Below, piece after piece: positions 21,225 to 32,100 of a DNA stretch of 64,000 bases (its first letter is position 1; each line of letters opens with the position of its first letter). The stretch is from Symsagittifera roscoffensis (Eukaryota > Xenacoelomorpha > Acoela > Convolutidae), in assembly GCF_963678635.1 (NCBI RefSeq), contig NC_087069.1:50974938-51038937 (forward strand), written 5' to 3'. Made by a program: the position numbers and the translations under genes. Under the pieces are notes generated by a model. It was not told where the DNA came from, did not search any database, and saw only the letters and a program-made list of their open reading frames with translations.

Positions 21225-22083
21225 TGACTGAGGGCACTTTCAACAGACTTCTCACCCATAATGTTCCCCCTTCCTTCACAGCTACCTAGTTTCATCTGCA
21301 TCAAGGAACGTTTTTAAAGATAACATTCTGGTCAACTTTAAAACTCTCCAGTGTGAAGAAATAAATTTGCAAGGTAAATGGAGAGTAGCTGTTACAGAAA
21401 TGACCTTCCCTACTCAGATAAACAACGTAACTGACAACAACATTGTGTACCTCATAAAGACAAGCATGAAAGTTGAGAAAGACAAGATCTCCAGTTTTAC
21501 CTTGGAGAAACAACAAAAACAACACAAGGAGAATATACGAGCCTTGAATAAAGACTTGACGAGTTTCGTCGAAAGACAGAATTAGAGAAGTTGGATTACG
21601 TAATAGATAAAATAACCAAACATCTTTCATTATGGCTGCATTTTTGGGAATGTATAAATTTTTCAAGCCCGCAATTTCCTAGTCTACTTGGATTCAAAGG
21701 CGTCAGAGATGGAACTGGTTATCATATATGTTACAAACAAGGAAGCGCGGGATCTCTTTGCTGACTATCCCGTTGATATATGCGCTGGTACTCAGCTTAT
21801 GTTTTGTTATCTGGGCATATTTCTTTATCAAATAGTCGAAGACACAAAATCACCCCCCTTTTACGACTCATTGATACAAATCGTTGAGTGAAAAACGTTT
21901 ACGCATGTACAATTGAACCGAATCATCATAAAGTGCTTAATAATTTGGATTTTAAAAAACTTTTGGTAAACAATATTTCTAATTTTTCTGTGAACTTGCG
22001 CACAGAAAATGGAGGACTTGTTCCTTTCGCTGGTGGGGGAAAATTTGTTCTGAAATTGAAATTTCAAAAGTTTAGCAATTGAT
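21225..22083 (+). pseudogene. Polinton minor capsid (penton-like) protein, copy 2
   Basis: ATG at 21225 starts MTEGTFNRLLTHNVPPSF. A TAG at 21288 and a frameshift then move reading to the frame holding SSASRNVFKD, EWRVAVTEMTFPT-like sequence and a Lys-rich helix (21300-21585). Later pieces are at 21688-21891 (YPVDICAGTQLMFCYLGIF) and 21888-22082, ending GLVPFAGGGKFVLKLKFQKF. The C-terminal LVPFxGxGK...LKLKF is typical of this Polinton protein, a single jelly-roll capsid vertex component. At least three frameshifts break it. Confidence 0.8.
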
Positions 22084-22087
22084 CAAA

Positions 22088-22486
22088 ATGGTTTCATATT
22101 ACACAAACCAAGCAAACCTACCACATTTCTCGGGGCATCGTAGACAACGAGGTAGCGGCTTTAGTGCATCAACCTTGGGAAAAGGAAGGGTGGCACTTCC
22201 ACTGGCTCAAAAAATTGTGATACCCGAAGCTTAAAAAATCGGAAAAGAACTACTTCTTCAGGAAGCTCCAGAACTGATAAAAATTGCAACAAAAAGAAAA
22301 AATCCTAAGCAGACACTCAAAAGCATCGATAGAAAAACAATCAAAAAGCAAGTAGGAGGAGGAAGTAGATCTCGGAAAAGTCATGCGAAAATAACAACGG
22401 GGGTGAAACGAAAAACGAGACGCGTCATTACCAGAAAACGAACTGCACAGAGAAGTCGCTTCGATTTCTTTACAAGGATGATTTAA
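22088..22486 (+). pseudogene. Polinton basic pVI-like minor protein, copy 2
   Basis: From ATG 22088, five bases after the minor capsid stop, to TAA 22484-22486. The start reads MVSYYTNQANLPHFSGHRRQ, followed by a Gly/Ser and GKGRVALPLAQK segment. A frameshift near 22230 leads into a Lys/Arg-rich tail (PKxxLKSI, KKQVGGGSRS, KRTAQRSRF). It is the counterpart of 18562-18960. The tight spacing to both capsid genes suits expression with them. Confidence 0.7.
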
Positions 22487-22565
22487 AAATCATAATGATT
22501 AAAAATGATTTCTAATTGATTCCCGAGTGAGGCAACTCACAGCCCCTTGAACCTATTTGAAAAAC

Positions 22566-23790
22566 CGCCTTTACTTGTCACTTTAGAGAATGCATTCACC
22601 CAACAAATTGGACCTTCCTACTCTCCTGATGGTCCTATGCTGGAGTTTGAAATACTCGGCGGCAGAAATTATTTCATCTTCAACGTACTCGTTTGAAACT
22701 AGTAGCACAATGGAACCGTGCTTCGAACGCATGCTACAGAGGCAGCAAACAGAGATACGCCGAGCTTGTTAACAAACCTTCATCTTCATTATTTTTTGAG
22801 TGTACACTGTCTCTGAATGGTGAGAAATTACCAACGCTAATTTTGCCCATAAAATCTTTGATGAGACCCAGTTTTCATCCGGTAAGGATGCCAAAAAACA
22901 TGATTGGATTGTCAAGGTTAATATTTTGAAGAAAACCCATCAGTTATTGGCGGTGCTGGAAGGAGATTTGAGGATGTGACGGAGCGTAAAGGTCTCGTAC
23001 CGGCCTCGAACGAGCTGAAGCTATTTGGTAAAATCGCTCGCGACTTTTTGTCGTGTGACAAGCATCTACTTAGCGGTGTGACAGTTAGATTGTCTCTTAG
23101 ATGTTCTCCTAACGTTTTTGTTGTCATATCTGAAGATGCAGCTAAACACTACAAGGTTCAAATAATCGAAGCTAATCTCAATGTCAGAAATATGACTGTG
23201 ACTGACTATGTTCTCTCATCAATAGAAAAATTTTTTTTGAAGAACCCGGTAATCTACAATTACATCAAAGTAGTACCAAAAACGTTTCTTGCAACTGCAC
23301 GAGTACAAAGCTGGCGACAAGAGGATGTTTTTGCAAGCGAACCTGTTCGAAAATGATAGTAGCAATGAGCATAAACGAAGCATATTTGGGTACAAATACG
23401 ACAAACATTTTTTATCACCAGAAATTTGGGTTGAATGAGATCATAGTGTACAGAAACAGTCTACTCATTGCCGGAACTCCCATCTCAACATCAGACAGTA
23501 AATGAAATTATTACAAAACGCTTGAGCCTCTTGATTTTGTTTTGAACAATAGTCATGGAATCAGTCTCGCCAATTATGGTAATCATTATGTTATGGTTTT
23601 AGGTCTCACGTCTACTTAGGAGTCTTCAGACAATTTTTTTCTTCATGAATTGACCAATTGCACTATTTCGGTCGAACTCAAATTTAACGCAGGTCTCGGT
23701 ATTAAACCAACAGTTTATGTGCGTTCAGATAGAAAAATTAACAAAAATACTCTTATGACCTCAGTACGACATCGATTATCTTCATCTAAT
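22566..23790 (+). pseudogene. Polinton major capsid protein, copy 2
   Basis: Full-length double jelly-roll capsid protein, which would form the shell of a Polinton particle. Landmarks are PDGPMLEFEILG (near 22630), FVNKP-like SSLFFECTLSLNGEK (22775-22830), ERKGLVPASNELKLFGKIARDFLSCDKH (22985-23065), VISEDAAKHYKVQIIEANL (23120-23180), the AEAYLGTNTTN-type and FGLNEIIVYRN segments (23370-23450), and an ELKFNAGL strand near the end (23680). It is broken by frameshifts near 22700, 22840, 22880 and 23340 and a TAG near 23618. It ends TAG 23788-23790, overlapping the protease region. Confidence 0.85.
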
Positions 23791-23797
23791 AGAAATT

Positions 23798-24208
23798 ATG
23801 AACTGTTGTAAGCGTTTAAAATATCGCATTAGAGGTTTTTTTCCGGCAGATTTTCCATGCTCTTCAGTACTGAAAAACGACAACACGTTCATGATTATGA
23901 ATGCTTCACTATCGGATCAACCTGGAACCCACTGGTTGCTTTTTGCTCAAGCTGGAGGACAGATATTCTTCGCAGATCTTATAGATAAAAGATTCTCTGA
24001 TTATACCCTCATGTACAAGAATAAGCGACCTACAATTCACGAACTAAATCAACTGCTGATGATAAAACAAATACAGTCAGCTAACTCAGTGTTATGCGGA
24101 CTTAATTGTAATTATGTTGCTCATATTATAAATAAACTTAAATTTCCAATAAGTTTCAAATTTATTGATCATGATTTGATAAGATTTGCTAAACATATGT
24201 TATTTTAG
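23798..24208 (+). CDS. Polinton maturation protease (adenain/Ulp1-type cysteine protease)
   Basis: A 136-codon open frame. The pattern GTHWLLFAQAGGQIFFAD supplies the catalytic His-Trp and the acidic residue (Asp of FFAD), and VLCGLNC supplies the catalytic Cys, as in the adenovirus-protease-like enzymes that Polintons use to mature capsid proteins. It follows the major capsid gene directly. The frame is open upstream of the ATG at 23798 (YDIDYLHLIEI), overlapping the capsid C-terminus, so the true start is probably earlier. It appears intact and is the best preserved enzyme of the element. Family proteins are usually somewhat longer at the N-terminus. Confidence 0.8.
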   Translation: MNCCKRLKYRIRGFFPADFPCSSVLKNDNTFMIMNASLSDQPGTHWLLFAQAGGQIFFADLIDKRFSDYTLMYKNKRPTIHELNQLLMIKQIQSANSVLCGLNCNYVAHIINKLKFPISFKFIDHDLIRFAKHMLF

Positions 24209-24776
24209 TTTTTTTATTGATGTTTTTTTTTGTAAAACTTATACATTCGTTTCTATTTAATTCATTCATACTAACAACAGATTTTTTTTCTGCAAGTTTA
24301 TGTGAATCGCGAAAAATTTCATATCAAGTCCTTCGAAATATTAGGGCATGGCCATTTGGTTTAGCGGGCAATAGCTAACCCGGCGTTGCTCGTCGCTACG
24401 CTCTCCGGAACGCCTCCCACTTGTGTAGTATGATTTGTTTTTGAAAGTACAAGAGAGCAAAAAATGCAATATTTAAAACTTGAATTTCTTCTCCATGATA
24501 AATATAACAAACAAACTGTTCGAATCAATTTCCATACAACCATACCCCTTAAAATAATTTGGATTATTCTAGAAAACTCAGCAGCATTTTCACCATTCAA
24601 ATTTTTAGTAAAGCGTTCAATTGTTACGTTAGTTGATGGCTTTGACCTAATTGAGCTATGCCATCTCTTTCCTGGCCTCATTCTCTTTAATAAAATTTTC
24701 ATACTTTTCATTCTCTCAATTTCATTTCGTTAACTCAGTCATATTATTTTGACAGAACATAAAACATCCTGAAGAC
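24209..24776. other. Spacer with a GC-rich island
   Basis: AT-rich except for 24345-24425, which is strikingly GC-rich (ttagcgggcaatagctaacc, then cccggcgttgctcgtcg). A GGCGTT/AACGCC stem of 6 bp can form within it. The island looks foreign to its surroundings and could be the edge of a small element. An 89-codon frame at 24464-24733 covers the rest of the spacer, but its composition does not look coding. Confidence 0.35.
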
Positions 24777-25559
24777 ATGACTATTCCTTTACCAATAATA
24801 TCAGTGTCTGATCGAGAAAGAACAATTATCTATCAGACATGTACGAGAGAATTGATTACAGTCATCCATCAACAGAAAGAGAGAGTCTCTCCATCTACAA
24901 CAAGTCCGTTCAATGACTTGGCTTCCCGAAAAAACGACGGAAATCAGAACGCGAAATGGACTACAAAAAGTCACATATTGCTACCGAACTACCCCCTTGA
25001 TCACATCGATCTAATTCGACAGAACCGAAAGAGAATTTACGAGAGCTACACTATTCACGAGAGCTATCCATTATTAGAAGAGACTGAGAAAAACGACACA
25101 ACCTCGTTCGAGCAGTCTTCGAGAAAAAATCTATTCGCCTACGACTGCGAGTCAATGCCGTTGTATGAAAATCAGGAGGGATGTATTCGAGATTATGCAG
25201 AGCGTGAAGCGTACTGGGATAAATCGAAGGCAATGTCTCCCAAGTTATTTGTTATGGGAGCAGTTTCAACTCCACAACAATCAATTTCCTGTTTGGGTGC
25301 TCGGATTTCATCGACACAGAGTGCGGAGACAATTGATCTAGTGACACCAGACCTTACTCGAGGAGACCCTCCAACGTCAGCTTGCTTGCGCCAAAAAAGA
25401 GAAAATTACAAGTGCGAGAGTTCTAATAACCTAAACAAAAAAAACTTTCCTTTGTTTCAAATATTATTCCAATTTTTTACAGTTTCATTTTTAATTGATT
25501 TGATTTTTAAGTTGATTCAACATGACCGTGTGTTTTTTCTTTATCTCAGTTTTATCTAA
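24777..25559 (+). CDS. Unrecognised 260-residue protein between protease and polymerase
   Basis: ATG 24777 to TAA 25557-25559, with no internal break, in an element where nearly everything else is broken. The first 200 residues are polar with clusters of Arg, Glu, Ser and Thr (RENRKRIYESYTIHESYPLL-like, SRKNLFAYDCESMPLYEN). The last 35 residues are strongly hydrophobic (FPLFQILFQFFTVSFLIDLIF), possibly a membrane segment, although this part may just be AT-rich run-on. It lies on the same strand as the Polinton genes, between protease and DNA polymerase, where Polintons often carry variable accessory genes. I recognise no family. It could instead be chance or a different element. Confidence 0.45.
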   Translation: MTIPLPIISVSDRERTIIYQTCTRELITVIHQQKERVSPSTTSPFNDLASRKNDGNQNAKWTTKSHILLPNYPLDHIDLIRQNRKRIYESYTIHESYPLLEETEKNDTTSFEQSSRKNLFAYDCESMPLYENQEGCIRDYAEREAYWDKSKAMSPKLFVMGAVSTPQQSISCLGARISSTQSAETIDLVTPDLTRGDPPTSACLRQKRENYKCESSNNLNKKNFPLFQILFQFFTVSFLIDLIFKLIQHDRVFFLYLSFI

Positions 25560-25890
25560 TGTGCTTCGGATTGTTGGAGATGCGAGAACCGTTTTTCCGA
25601 CAATGATCAACTGGTACTCAATCATTGTCATTACACCAACAAGTTCCTGGGTTGGGCACATAATGATAGTTACATTAATAGAAAAACAACGAATTACATC
25701 CCAGTAGTCGCTCATAAATTGTCAAATTATCACTTTTTTTATGATTAAAGCGCTGGCAAAAAAACGATTCGGAAAATTTTTTTATCCCAAATACCCGCAT
25801 CTGAAGAAAATTATACATCCTTGACAATCTCAGTATATATAAAAACATACACGGACAAAAACGGAAAATCAAAAAACTCTACATAAATCT
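25560..25890. other. Spacer before the polymerase
   Basis: AT-rich sequence with only short frames. The last 30-90 bases may still be polymerase N-terminal code, since the frame with LRFIDSYLFM begins at 25891 without an obvious start codon. Confidence 0.4.
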
Positions 25891-27404
25891 GAGATTCATC
25901 GATTCGTATCTTTTCATGCTAGCGGCACTGGCAAAACTTGTCGATAAATTGCCCGACAAAAAGTTTTTTCTACTGGAGAAGTATTTTGAAAAACTCGGCC
26001 ACTCCTCTGAAGAAGGGCATTACCCCTACTAATACTTCAATTTGTTCGAAAAATTCCAAGAAAATCGACTTTCCTCGCGAGCAATGAGGAAAAATAGTCT
26101 AACAGGAGGGGATGTGAGTGTTACAAGAACCGAGTACAATCTTGCCCTAAAAGTTTTCACCGAACTGAAGTGTTCGTTTGCTATCAAACTTACGGACTGG
26201 ATTGCGCCTGTTACTTCACGACAAGTAGAGCCCGAGCTTGTAGGCCCGAGCTGAAAATTTGTAGGCCCTAGCTGAAACTCTTATAGGACCGTGAGCATCT
26301 GGACCTTGCGCAGCGATTGATATGAGGTTTACGCACGCCGATTTCTCAAAGCAACAAATAAAAACCTCGACAATTTTTCGCCCTCAGAGCCATCAATCTA
26401 CATCCTCAAATTTGATGCAAAAATATTGTACAGGGGATAATGAAACACTGCCGTTTGCCATTAAACAATTTTTTAAGATGAAACAGTCTGGAAGACATAC
26501 TGATTACCAGCGAAAAACCTTAGAGTGTTATTAAATAGTTAAAGTCATTTTAACCATACCCGAAGAGCTTCACGACTTTTTCGCTGATTGCTCCCTTACT
26601 ACCTCTTGTGAAGTACTGGACATCGTTGCAATGAGCAACGAGCAAGTCGACGCGTTGGGAAAATGTGGAATCACCACACCACCAAAAGTGCCAAAGCTTC
26701 TACAGACCTTGCACCCTAAAGATGATTATGTTTTGCATTACCTTACCCTAAAATTGTACCACGAGCTGGGAATGAAAATAACTCACCCCGGAAAAGTTCT
26801 TCACTTCCGCCAAAGTCACTGGTTGGCACCCTTTGTAGACCTCAACACCCGCCTACGAAAAGCTGCGGTAAAGAATTTCCATGAGAACTTTTAGAAGCTG
26901 CTAATTGTTAATTCAGCATTCGGTCAGACAATGGAGTCCAAGTTAGGAAAAAAGAAGCTGGAGATTGTAAGGAATGAGAGAGAACTTTTACAAAAACTCT
27001 CTGAGCACAATGAAGAGCTTTGAAATCATTGACAATCAATTAGCCACAATCAGTTTTTCAGTAACAAATAAATTGTGGGAAAAACCTATAATAGTTGGTG
27101 CGACCATTCTATACCTCGCCAAGCGTTTCTTTTTTCAGTTTCATTATCAAAAAATGAAACCGAATCTAAACTTGGACTCTGATAGTTTTCTATATGCCAA
27201 AAAAAAACTGACGACATTTACCGAAACTTAGAGACACTAAAAGCTGGTTTCGACTTTTCAAATTGTGATGAGGATCATTTCTTGTTCGAGCATACCAACA
27301 AAAAAGTTGTGCTGAAGTTCAAAGACGAGACTGGTGGGAAGCCGATCAGAGAATTCATCGCCCTAAAACCGAAACTATATTCGGTCACCCTTAATGGTAA
27401 ATAG
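25891..27404 (+). pseudogene. Polinton protein-primed family B DNA polymerase (broken)
   Basis: This is the viral/organellar PolB (DNA_pol_B_2) type, which copies Polinton DNA from a protein primer. In order it shows LRFIDSYLFMLAALAKLV (25891), FEKFQENRLSSR (26045), TIPEELHDFF (26555), PKLLQTLHPKDDYVLHY (26680), the SAFGQTME motif (26910), KSFEIIDNQLATIS (27010), KPIIVGATILYLAKRF (27085), the catalytic LDSDSFLYAK (27170; usual YxDTDS, both Asp kept), and KVVLKFKDETGGKPIREF-like sequence to TAG 27402. Stops and shifts lie at 26031, 26252, 26532, 26892 and 27229. The exonuclease N-terminus is missing. Confidence 0.85.
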
Positions 27405-27765
27405 AAATTCCAACTTAAGCCACCCTTCCACCCCCATTCCTACCTTTTACAGAACAAAATTACCACCATCAACCTTCTGCCCCCTTAATTTGTTGCATTA
27501 AACAATGGGTTTTTAGCTGATTTTATCTGACAACAAATTCCTTCTCTTTTGCTCTTTTTAATCATAATTTAGAATCTACTTCTCTTTTTGGTAAAATAAA
27601 GTAAAATTTGTTGGGTATAAACTGAGTTGCTGAAGTGAAATGAAATTATCCCCTGCGTTGTAGAAAAGAATCATAAGTTTGCTTCTGTTTAGAAGGCACT
27701 CAAACATTGAGTGCCAAAGGAATAAAACGGAGTGCACAGAGAGAACTGGTCCACTAAACTTTCAG
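27405..27765. other. Insertion or intron-like spacer inside the polymerase
   Basis: About 360 AT-rich bases without coding character separate the polymerase palm region from its C-terminal domain. A GT at 27397 and a tttcAG at 27761-27765 could mark intron borders, but the reading phase does not match across them. So this is either a dead intron or an insertion. Confidence 0.35.
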
Positions 27766-28218
27766 GGACACATTATTCACTGGGAAAACAATGACAGTGT
27801 ACAACTATAATATAGATTCGAAAGGTCACACCAAAATGACAGCGAAACAAAACAAACTTGCATTACCCTCATTTGACTCAAAACGATTTCTCCTTTTCGA
27901 CGGAATTTCGACAGTGTCCTTTGGCCATGAAGCCGCCGAAGAAAATGCATTTCTAGAAAATATTTACAAGGACACCAACTGGGCCAACTCTTACAGTGAA
28001 ACTGATAACAGTTCACCCGAAGTTTGACTTCCGGATTGGGGATTTTTACAGCGGCTCTACTCAGTAACAGAGCTGCAAGAAGAAGAAGCTTCTAGTAGCC
28101 GAGTCCGCGAACGTCTCCCTATAAATAATCCATTCATTTTATCTGAAGCTTTAGAAGAACGACCGTCTAAAAAACAACGCAAAGAAAACCCAGCCAAATA
28201 TTTTCAGATGGTTTTTAC
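27766..28218 (+). repeat. Polymerase C-terminus and following frame, tandem copy 1
   Basis: Holds the last part of the Polinton polymerase: TGKTM, VYNYNIDSKGH, KQNKLALPSFDSKRFLLFDG, ISTVSFGH, ending at TGA 28024-28026. A second open frame follows (28053-28252) with LPINNPFILSEALEERPSKK and a basic KKQRK. Copy 2 repeats all this 461 bases later. This copy has 21 bases near 28090 (aagcttctagtagccgagtcc region) that copy 2 lacks. Confidence 0.75.
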
Positions 28219-28231
28219 GGTCTTTCACTTG

Positions 28232-28656
28232 GGTCCTTCACTGGTAAAACAATGAGAGTGTACAACTATAATATAGATTCGAAAGGTCACACCAAAATGA
28301 CAGTGAAACAAAACAAACTTGCATTATATTCATTTGACTCAAAACGTTTTCTCCTTTTCGACGGAATTTCGACAGTGTCCTTTGGCCATAAAGCAGCCGA
28401 AGAAAATGCATTTCTCGAAAATATTTACAAGGACACCAACCGGGCCAACTCTTACAATGAAACTGATAACAGTTCGCCCGAAGTTTGACTTCCGGATTGG
28501 GGATTTTTACAGCGGCTCTACTCAGAAACAGAGCTGCAAGAAGAAGAACGTCTCCCTATAAATAATCCATTCATTTTATCTGAAGCTTTAGAAGAACGAC
28601 CGTTTAAAAAACAACGCAAAGAAAACCCAGCCAAATATTTTCCGATGGATTTTACT
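28232..28656 (+). repeat. Polymerase C-terminus and following frame, tandem copy 2
   Basis: Direct repeat of 27766-28218. The polymerase tail frame is 28252-28488 (78 codons) with changes such as Tyr for Pro in KQNKLALYSFDSKRF. The two copies differ at scattered single bases and by the 21-base deletion, so the duplication is moderately old. Function is not expected. Confidence 0.75.
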
Positions 28657-29000
28657 GTTCGTCTTTTTTATACTTCGACTTGTACATGTTTTGGTTTTTA
28701 CCAATTTATAACCAAAATATATTCGTATTGGGCTCAATCACTGTTTAAACAAAAATAGCTTCAGGCAAATAAACTAGTTGACGCAAATCAAGTGTTAATT
28801 CAAACGAATGTGTGGAATCCTTTGGTTCGATTTCAATAACAACTTTTTAATAGCATGAAAAACCTTCGACGAAAAGAAAGAAAGCCAGAAAATGATACCC
28901 CCATATGAAACTAGTACGAAAAAGGAAAATTCAGGAATTAGGACGATTAACTTTTTTTATCGCGGGAAAAAGGAGCTCTTTAAAAGCAATTAGAAGAAAT
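28657..29000. other. Intergenic, right flank of the Polinton
   Basis: AT-rich with no gene seen. The right terminal inverted repeat of the Polinton would be expected near here but was not recognised. Confidence 0.4.
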
Positions 29001-29199
29001 TATTGTTTCGGGTCCCGGTTGTTAAACTCCTAAGGAGGTGGTCTTTTACTTTAGCGGTGGGAACTAACGTTCATTTACAAAATCCTAGAACAGGGGTCCT
29101 CCAGAAAATTAAGGACCCATTTCCTAGGATTTTGCTTTACGTGAGGACCCCCCCCCCCCTTAGGAAAGACCCCCCCCCCTTAGGATCCGGGACACGATA
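29001..29199. mobile_element. MITE-like element, copy 2 (opposite orientation to 10795-11005)
   Basis: The right end gggacacgatac (29188-29199) is identical to the copy 1 end. The left end (tattgtttcgggtccc, 29001-29016) has diverged. The inner sequence, including cctccagaaaattaaggacc and cctaggattttgctt, matches the reverse complement of copy 1. It has two C-runs of 9-11 bases. It belongs to a small family of non-autonomous DNA transposons in this genome. Confidence 0.7.
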
Positions 29200-32100
29200 C
29201 AATACTAATGAAATAGAAAATTCTGCAATTCAAAATCGCGAATTTTTAAAAGAACTGAGTGTCTAAAACTCTTGATAAAACAAATTATTTCCTACATCAG
29301 GAAAAAATTATTTTCACTCAAGGGGGTATGTTATACTGCCACTGCAATAGCAGCAGTTGGATGATGTAACAATGACCTCCAGTGCTATTAATTTTTTATT
29401 TTTAGATATCTCCAAGGTCACAAGATCAGAGACATTGGTAAACTGCTGAGAGCTCAGAGTATGAATTGCTGAAATATTCTCAGTAGCTAATAAAACAATT
29501 GGTGAAAACCATTAATTCAAGCCAAAAATGATACATTCAAGAATGACGAATTAGTTTTCAAACGCGATACCGCATAGGATATCACATATTGAAAGAATCA
29601 AATTTTTAAATTTTTGAAAAAAAAATTTCAAAGATGATTAATTTTAAAATTAGAAATTTCAAATTATCAGACAATGATCAAGGCATATATAACATACAAA
29701 AAGAATATGATATTTTAGCCTGTTTGAAATTAAAGTTATCCAGAGAAACGGGAAAAAAAGATCTGTAATTTTTGTGTATCCAGGACTACGTTATGCAGAC
29801 AAAAACTGAAAATTTGCATGCAATTTGGAAAATGCTTGTTTGAGTACAAAATTTGATTTGCTGTTGAAAAAAAACATTGGGACAATTTGAATATTGTTTT
29901 TAGGGAAATTTCCAAAATTTTTCTTGTCGCCATCGAAAAAATGCTAGTCATACAGTTTTCACATTTGGAAATTGTATTGAAACCATTTTTCCCAAAAAAA
30001 ACATAGTTTTTTTCATCACCAGGCTACGCAGGTTCAAAAGAGGGGCTCATCAATTTTTTTGGGTTGGTTGGAGTTCACTCACAAAATACCATGATAAGGG
30101 TGATTCACGTTCTTATGGCCTAGAATTCAGCTGCACATGGGTGAGAACACCTTTTGCGCATCACAAAGCGACACTTGCTGAAACAAAGAAGTATTAAAAT
30201 ACTATTGTTTTTATTCTGTTTATAATTCATCATGAAACTCTGTTTTTTCTTTAGGTTGTGTTTTTGTCTGCGAGAAACTGTCTTCGACAGTTTTGATTGC
30301 AGAGTAACCGTACTCGGTGTGTTCTTTTGTAAAAAAAAAACCTGTCTTGGGCGTCATGAAATTTAAGGTGAACGACCACATTCCTGTAACTGCCTTCTGT
30401 GTTTTTATATGCATCCTTAAATCATTAAAGTACAAAACAGAAAAAAATATCAGACAGCTTGTCACTACACACAGTATAAGGAGCATCAGGATTGACCTAC
30501 CAGAGCAAAGTGGACACTAATTTTGATCCAACTTCTTTCGTTTCCGTGAAGAGATTCGCCGCTTGAAACACTATTATTGGTATTTTTGTTAGAAGATAAA
30601 AATCCTTGTCCAACACCACTAGAAATGCTGGCAATTAAATCTACAGAATTCCCCAACAAACTCATTTTTCAACGTAGCGGCAAGTTATTGAAATTTTCTT
30701 GTAAGAACAAGGTAAAGCAGTGTTTTTGGAACGCAAAGATTTTTTTAAACTTTTTGTTGTTGCTGTATGAGTTACGAGGCAGTCAAAGGAAAGCGTTTTC
30801 TGAAAAATTTATGAACTTCCAAGTTTTTTCTTGCTATAAATCAAAAACTGTTTTGATCTTTTATGCAAAATTAAAAATAAAAGCAAGGCTCTTGCGTAGT
30901 TGTGCTTTTCATATAATCTATCGCAGAGTTACAACAGAAGGCTTCGTCAAGACCAGTTTTTATACTATGCTATTTTTTTAAATCTGATGTTGTTTTCCAT
31001 TTGATATTTGCATTGGCATAATGTGAAAACTGCAGCAGTTATAAACAGTCTTAACGATTTTTATATACCGGTTCAACTCAATTTTGCAAAATTTTCTCGC
31101 CAGAATTACGAATGAATTTGAACTCAATACAAAAAGATACAGAAAAATCATTTCTTGTTCGTTTTCTGTACTGCAAAATAACAATTAAAAAAATGCGATA
31201 AAATGAACCAAATTGGAATGAAAAATCTCCTTGTCTGCTTTCTTCGAGTGTATCGAAGACAAAAAAATTGCCTATACTTTGCTAAGTTGGACTCAAGGTT
31301 TTTCTGATTTAAATTGTTAATAGTCCAAGACTGCTCGTATCAGGGCAAATCCTTGAATTTTCCGACTGCCTTTTGAATTTTATGGAGCAGTAATAACATT
31401 ATAAAAATAATTGTAAAAAAAAAAAAAAATGAAAAAAACAGTTTCTAAAATTTTAATATTTTTTTTATAAAAATTATCCTTTCACACGTCTTATAAAGTA
31501 CAAAAAGATAGATTCCCCTCTTTGTCACAAATGAATTATGGCGAATAAGCTTCTTCCAACCAATTTGGAACAATTTTTAACAGGGATTTTCTGGTTTTCG
31601 TTAATTGTCCTTTAGGGCAATAGTGCGGGCTAATTTATGCAGGTTTTGAAAAGTTTAATTGATACTGACATTTTAACGAAAAATTTTCATGCGTTGTTTG
31701 TTATGGCGTGGTGAATTGGTTTGAATACGTTTATGCCATAGACCATGGTCTTCTTTTTTTGTTTATTGCTGATGGTTGAAAAACAATACTGCTGATCTTC
31801 AAATCCTAATTGCGTTAGATTTTTTGCAGAAAGTTTTGCAGAATAATTAATTTACTCTTGATCTTTTGAATTATAAAAATGTTAATTATTTTTTAGAGCC
31901 CAGCAGAAGCTTTGAAGTAGCCAAAAAGTTAACAAAAGCAGCAAAATTTTTGAAAAAACTTCTGAGGAAAGCGTGGTTTGCGCGTTTCTTGCAAAGTGTT
32001 GTGCAGTCACGTTGCAACATTCTTGCACAATCACTTCCGGTTTTTGCCTTCTCCGAAATAAAACACTAAACTCCTGGGAATACTTAACAAACATTGCAAC

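Larger units (their letters stand above)
19690..23790 (+). repeat. Polinton tandem duplication, unit 2
   Basis: Second, longer copy of the X - integrase - minor capsid - pVI-like - major capsid block. It continues into the protease, so it keeps the normal right-hand neighbours. It lacks the MITE of unit 1 and keeps integrase core sequence. Gene-by-gene similarity to unit 1 is high and runs through non-coding spacers too. So this is a duplication inside one element and not two separate insertions. Confidence 0.85.

Noticed and set aside
27397-27765. A true intron in the polymerase gene
   Set aside because: GT and AG are present, but joining them does not keep the reading frame, and the gene is broken elsewhere. 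Kept only as a possibility in the spacer entry.
30577-30981. A 134-codon plus-strand ORF
   Set aside because: Lys/Phe/Leu composition typical of AT-rich random sequence, with no motif, repeat or splice context.
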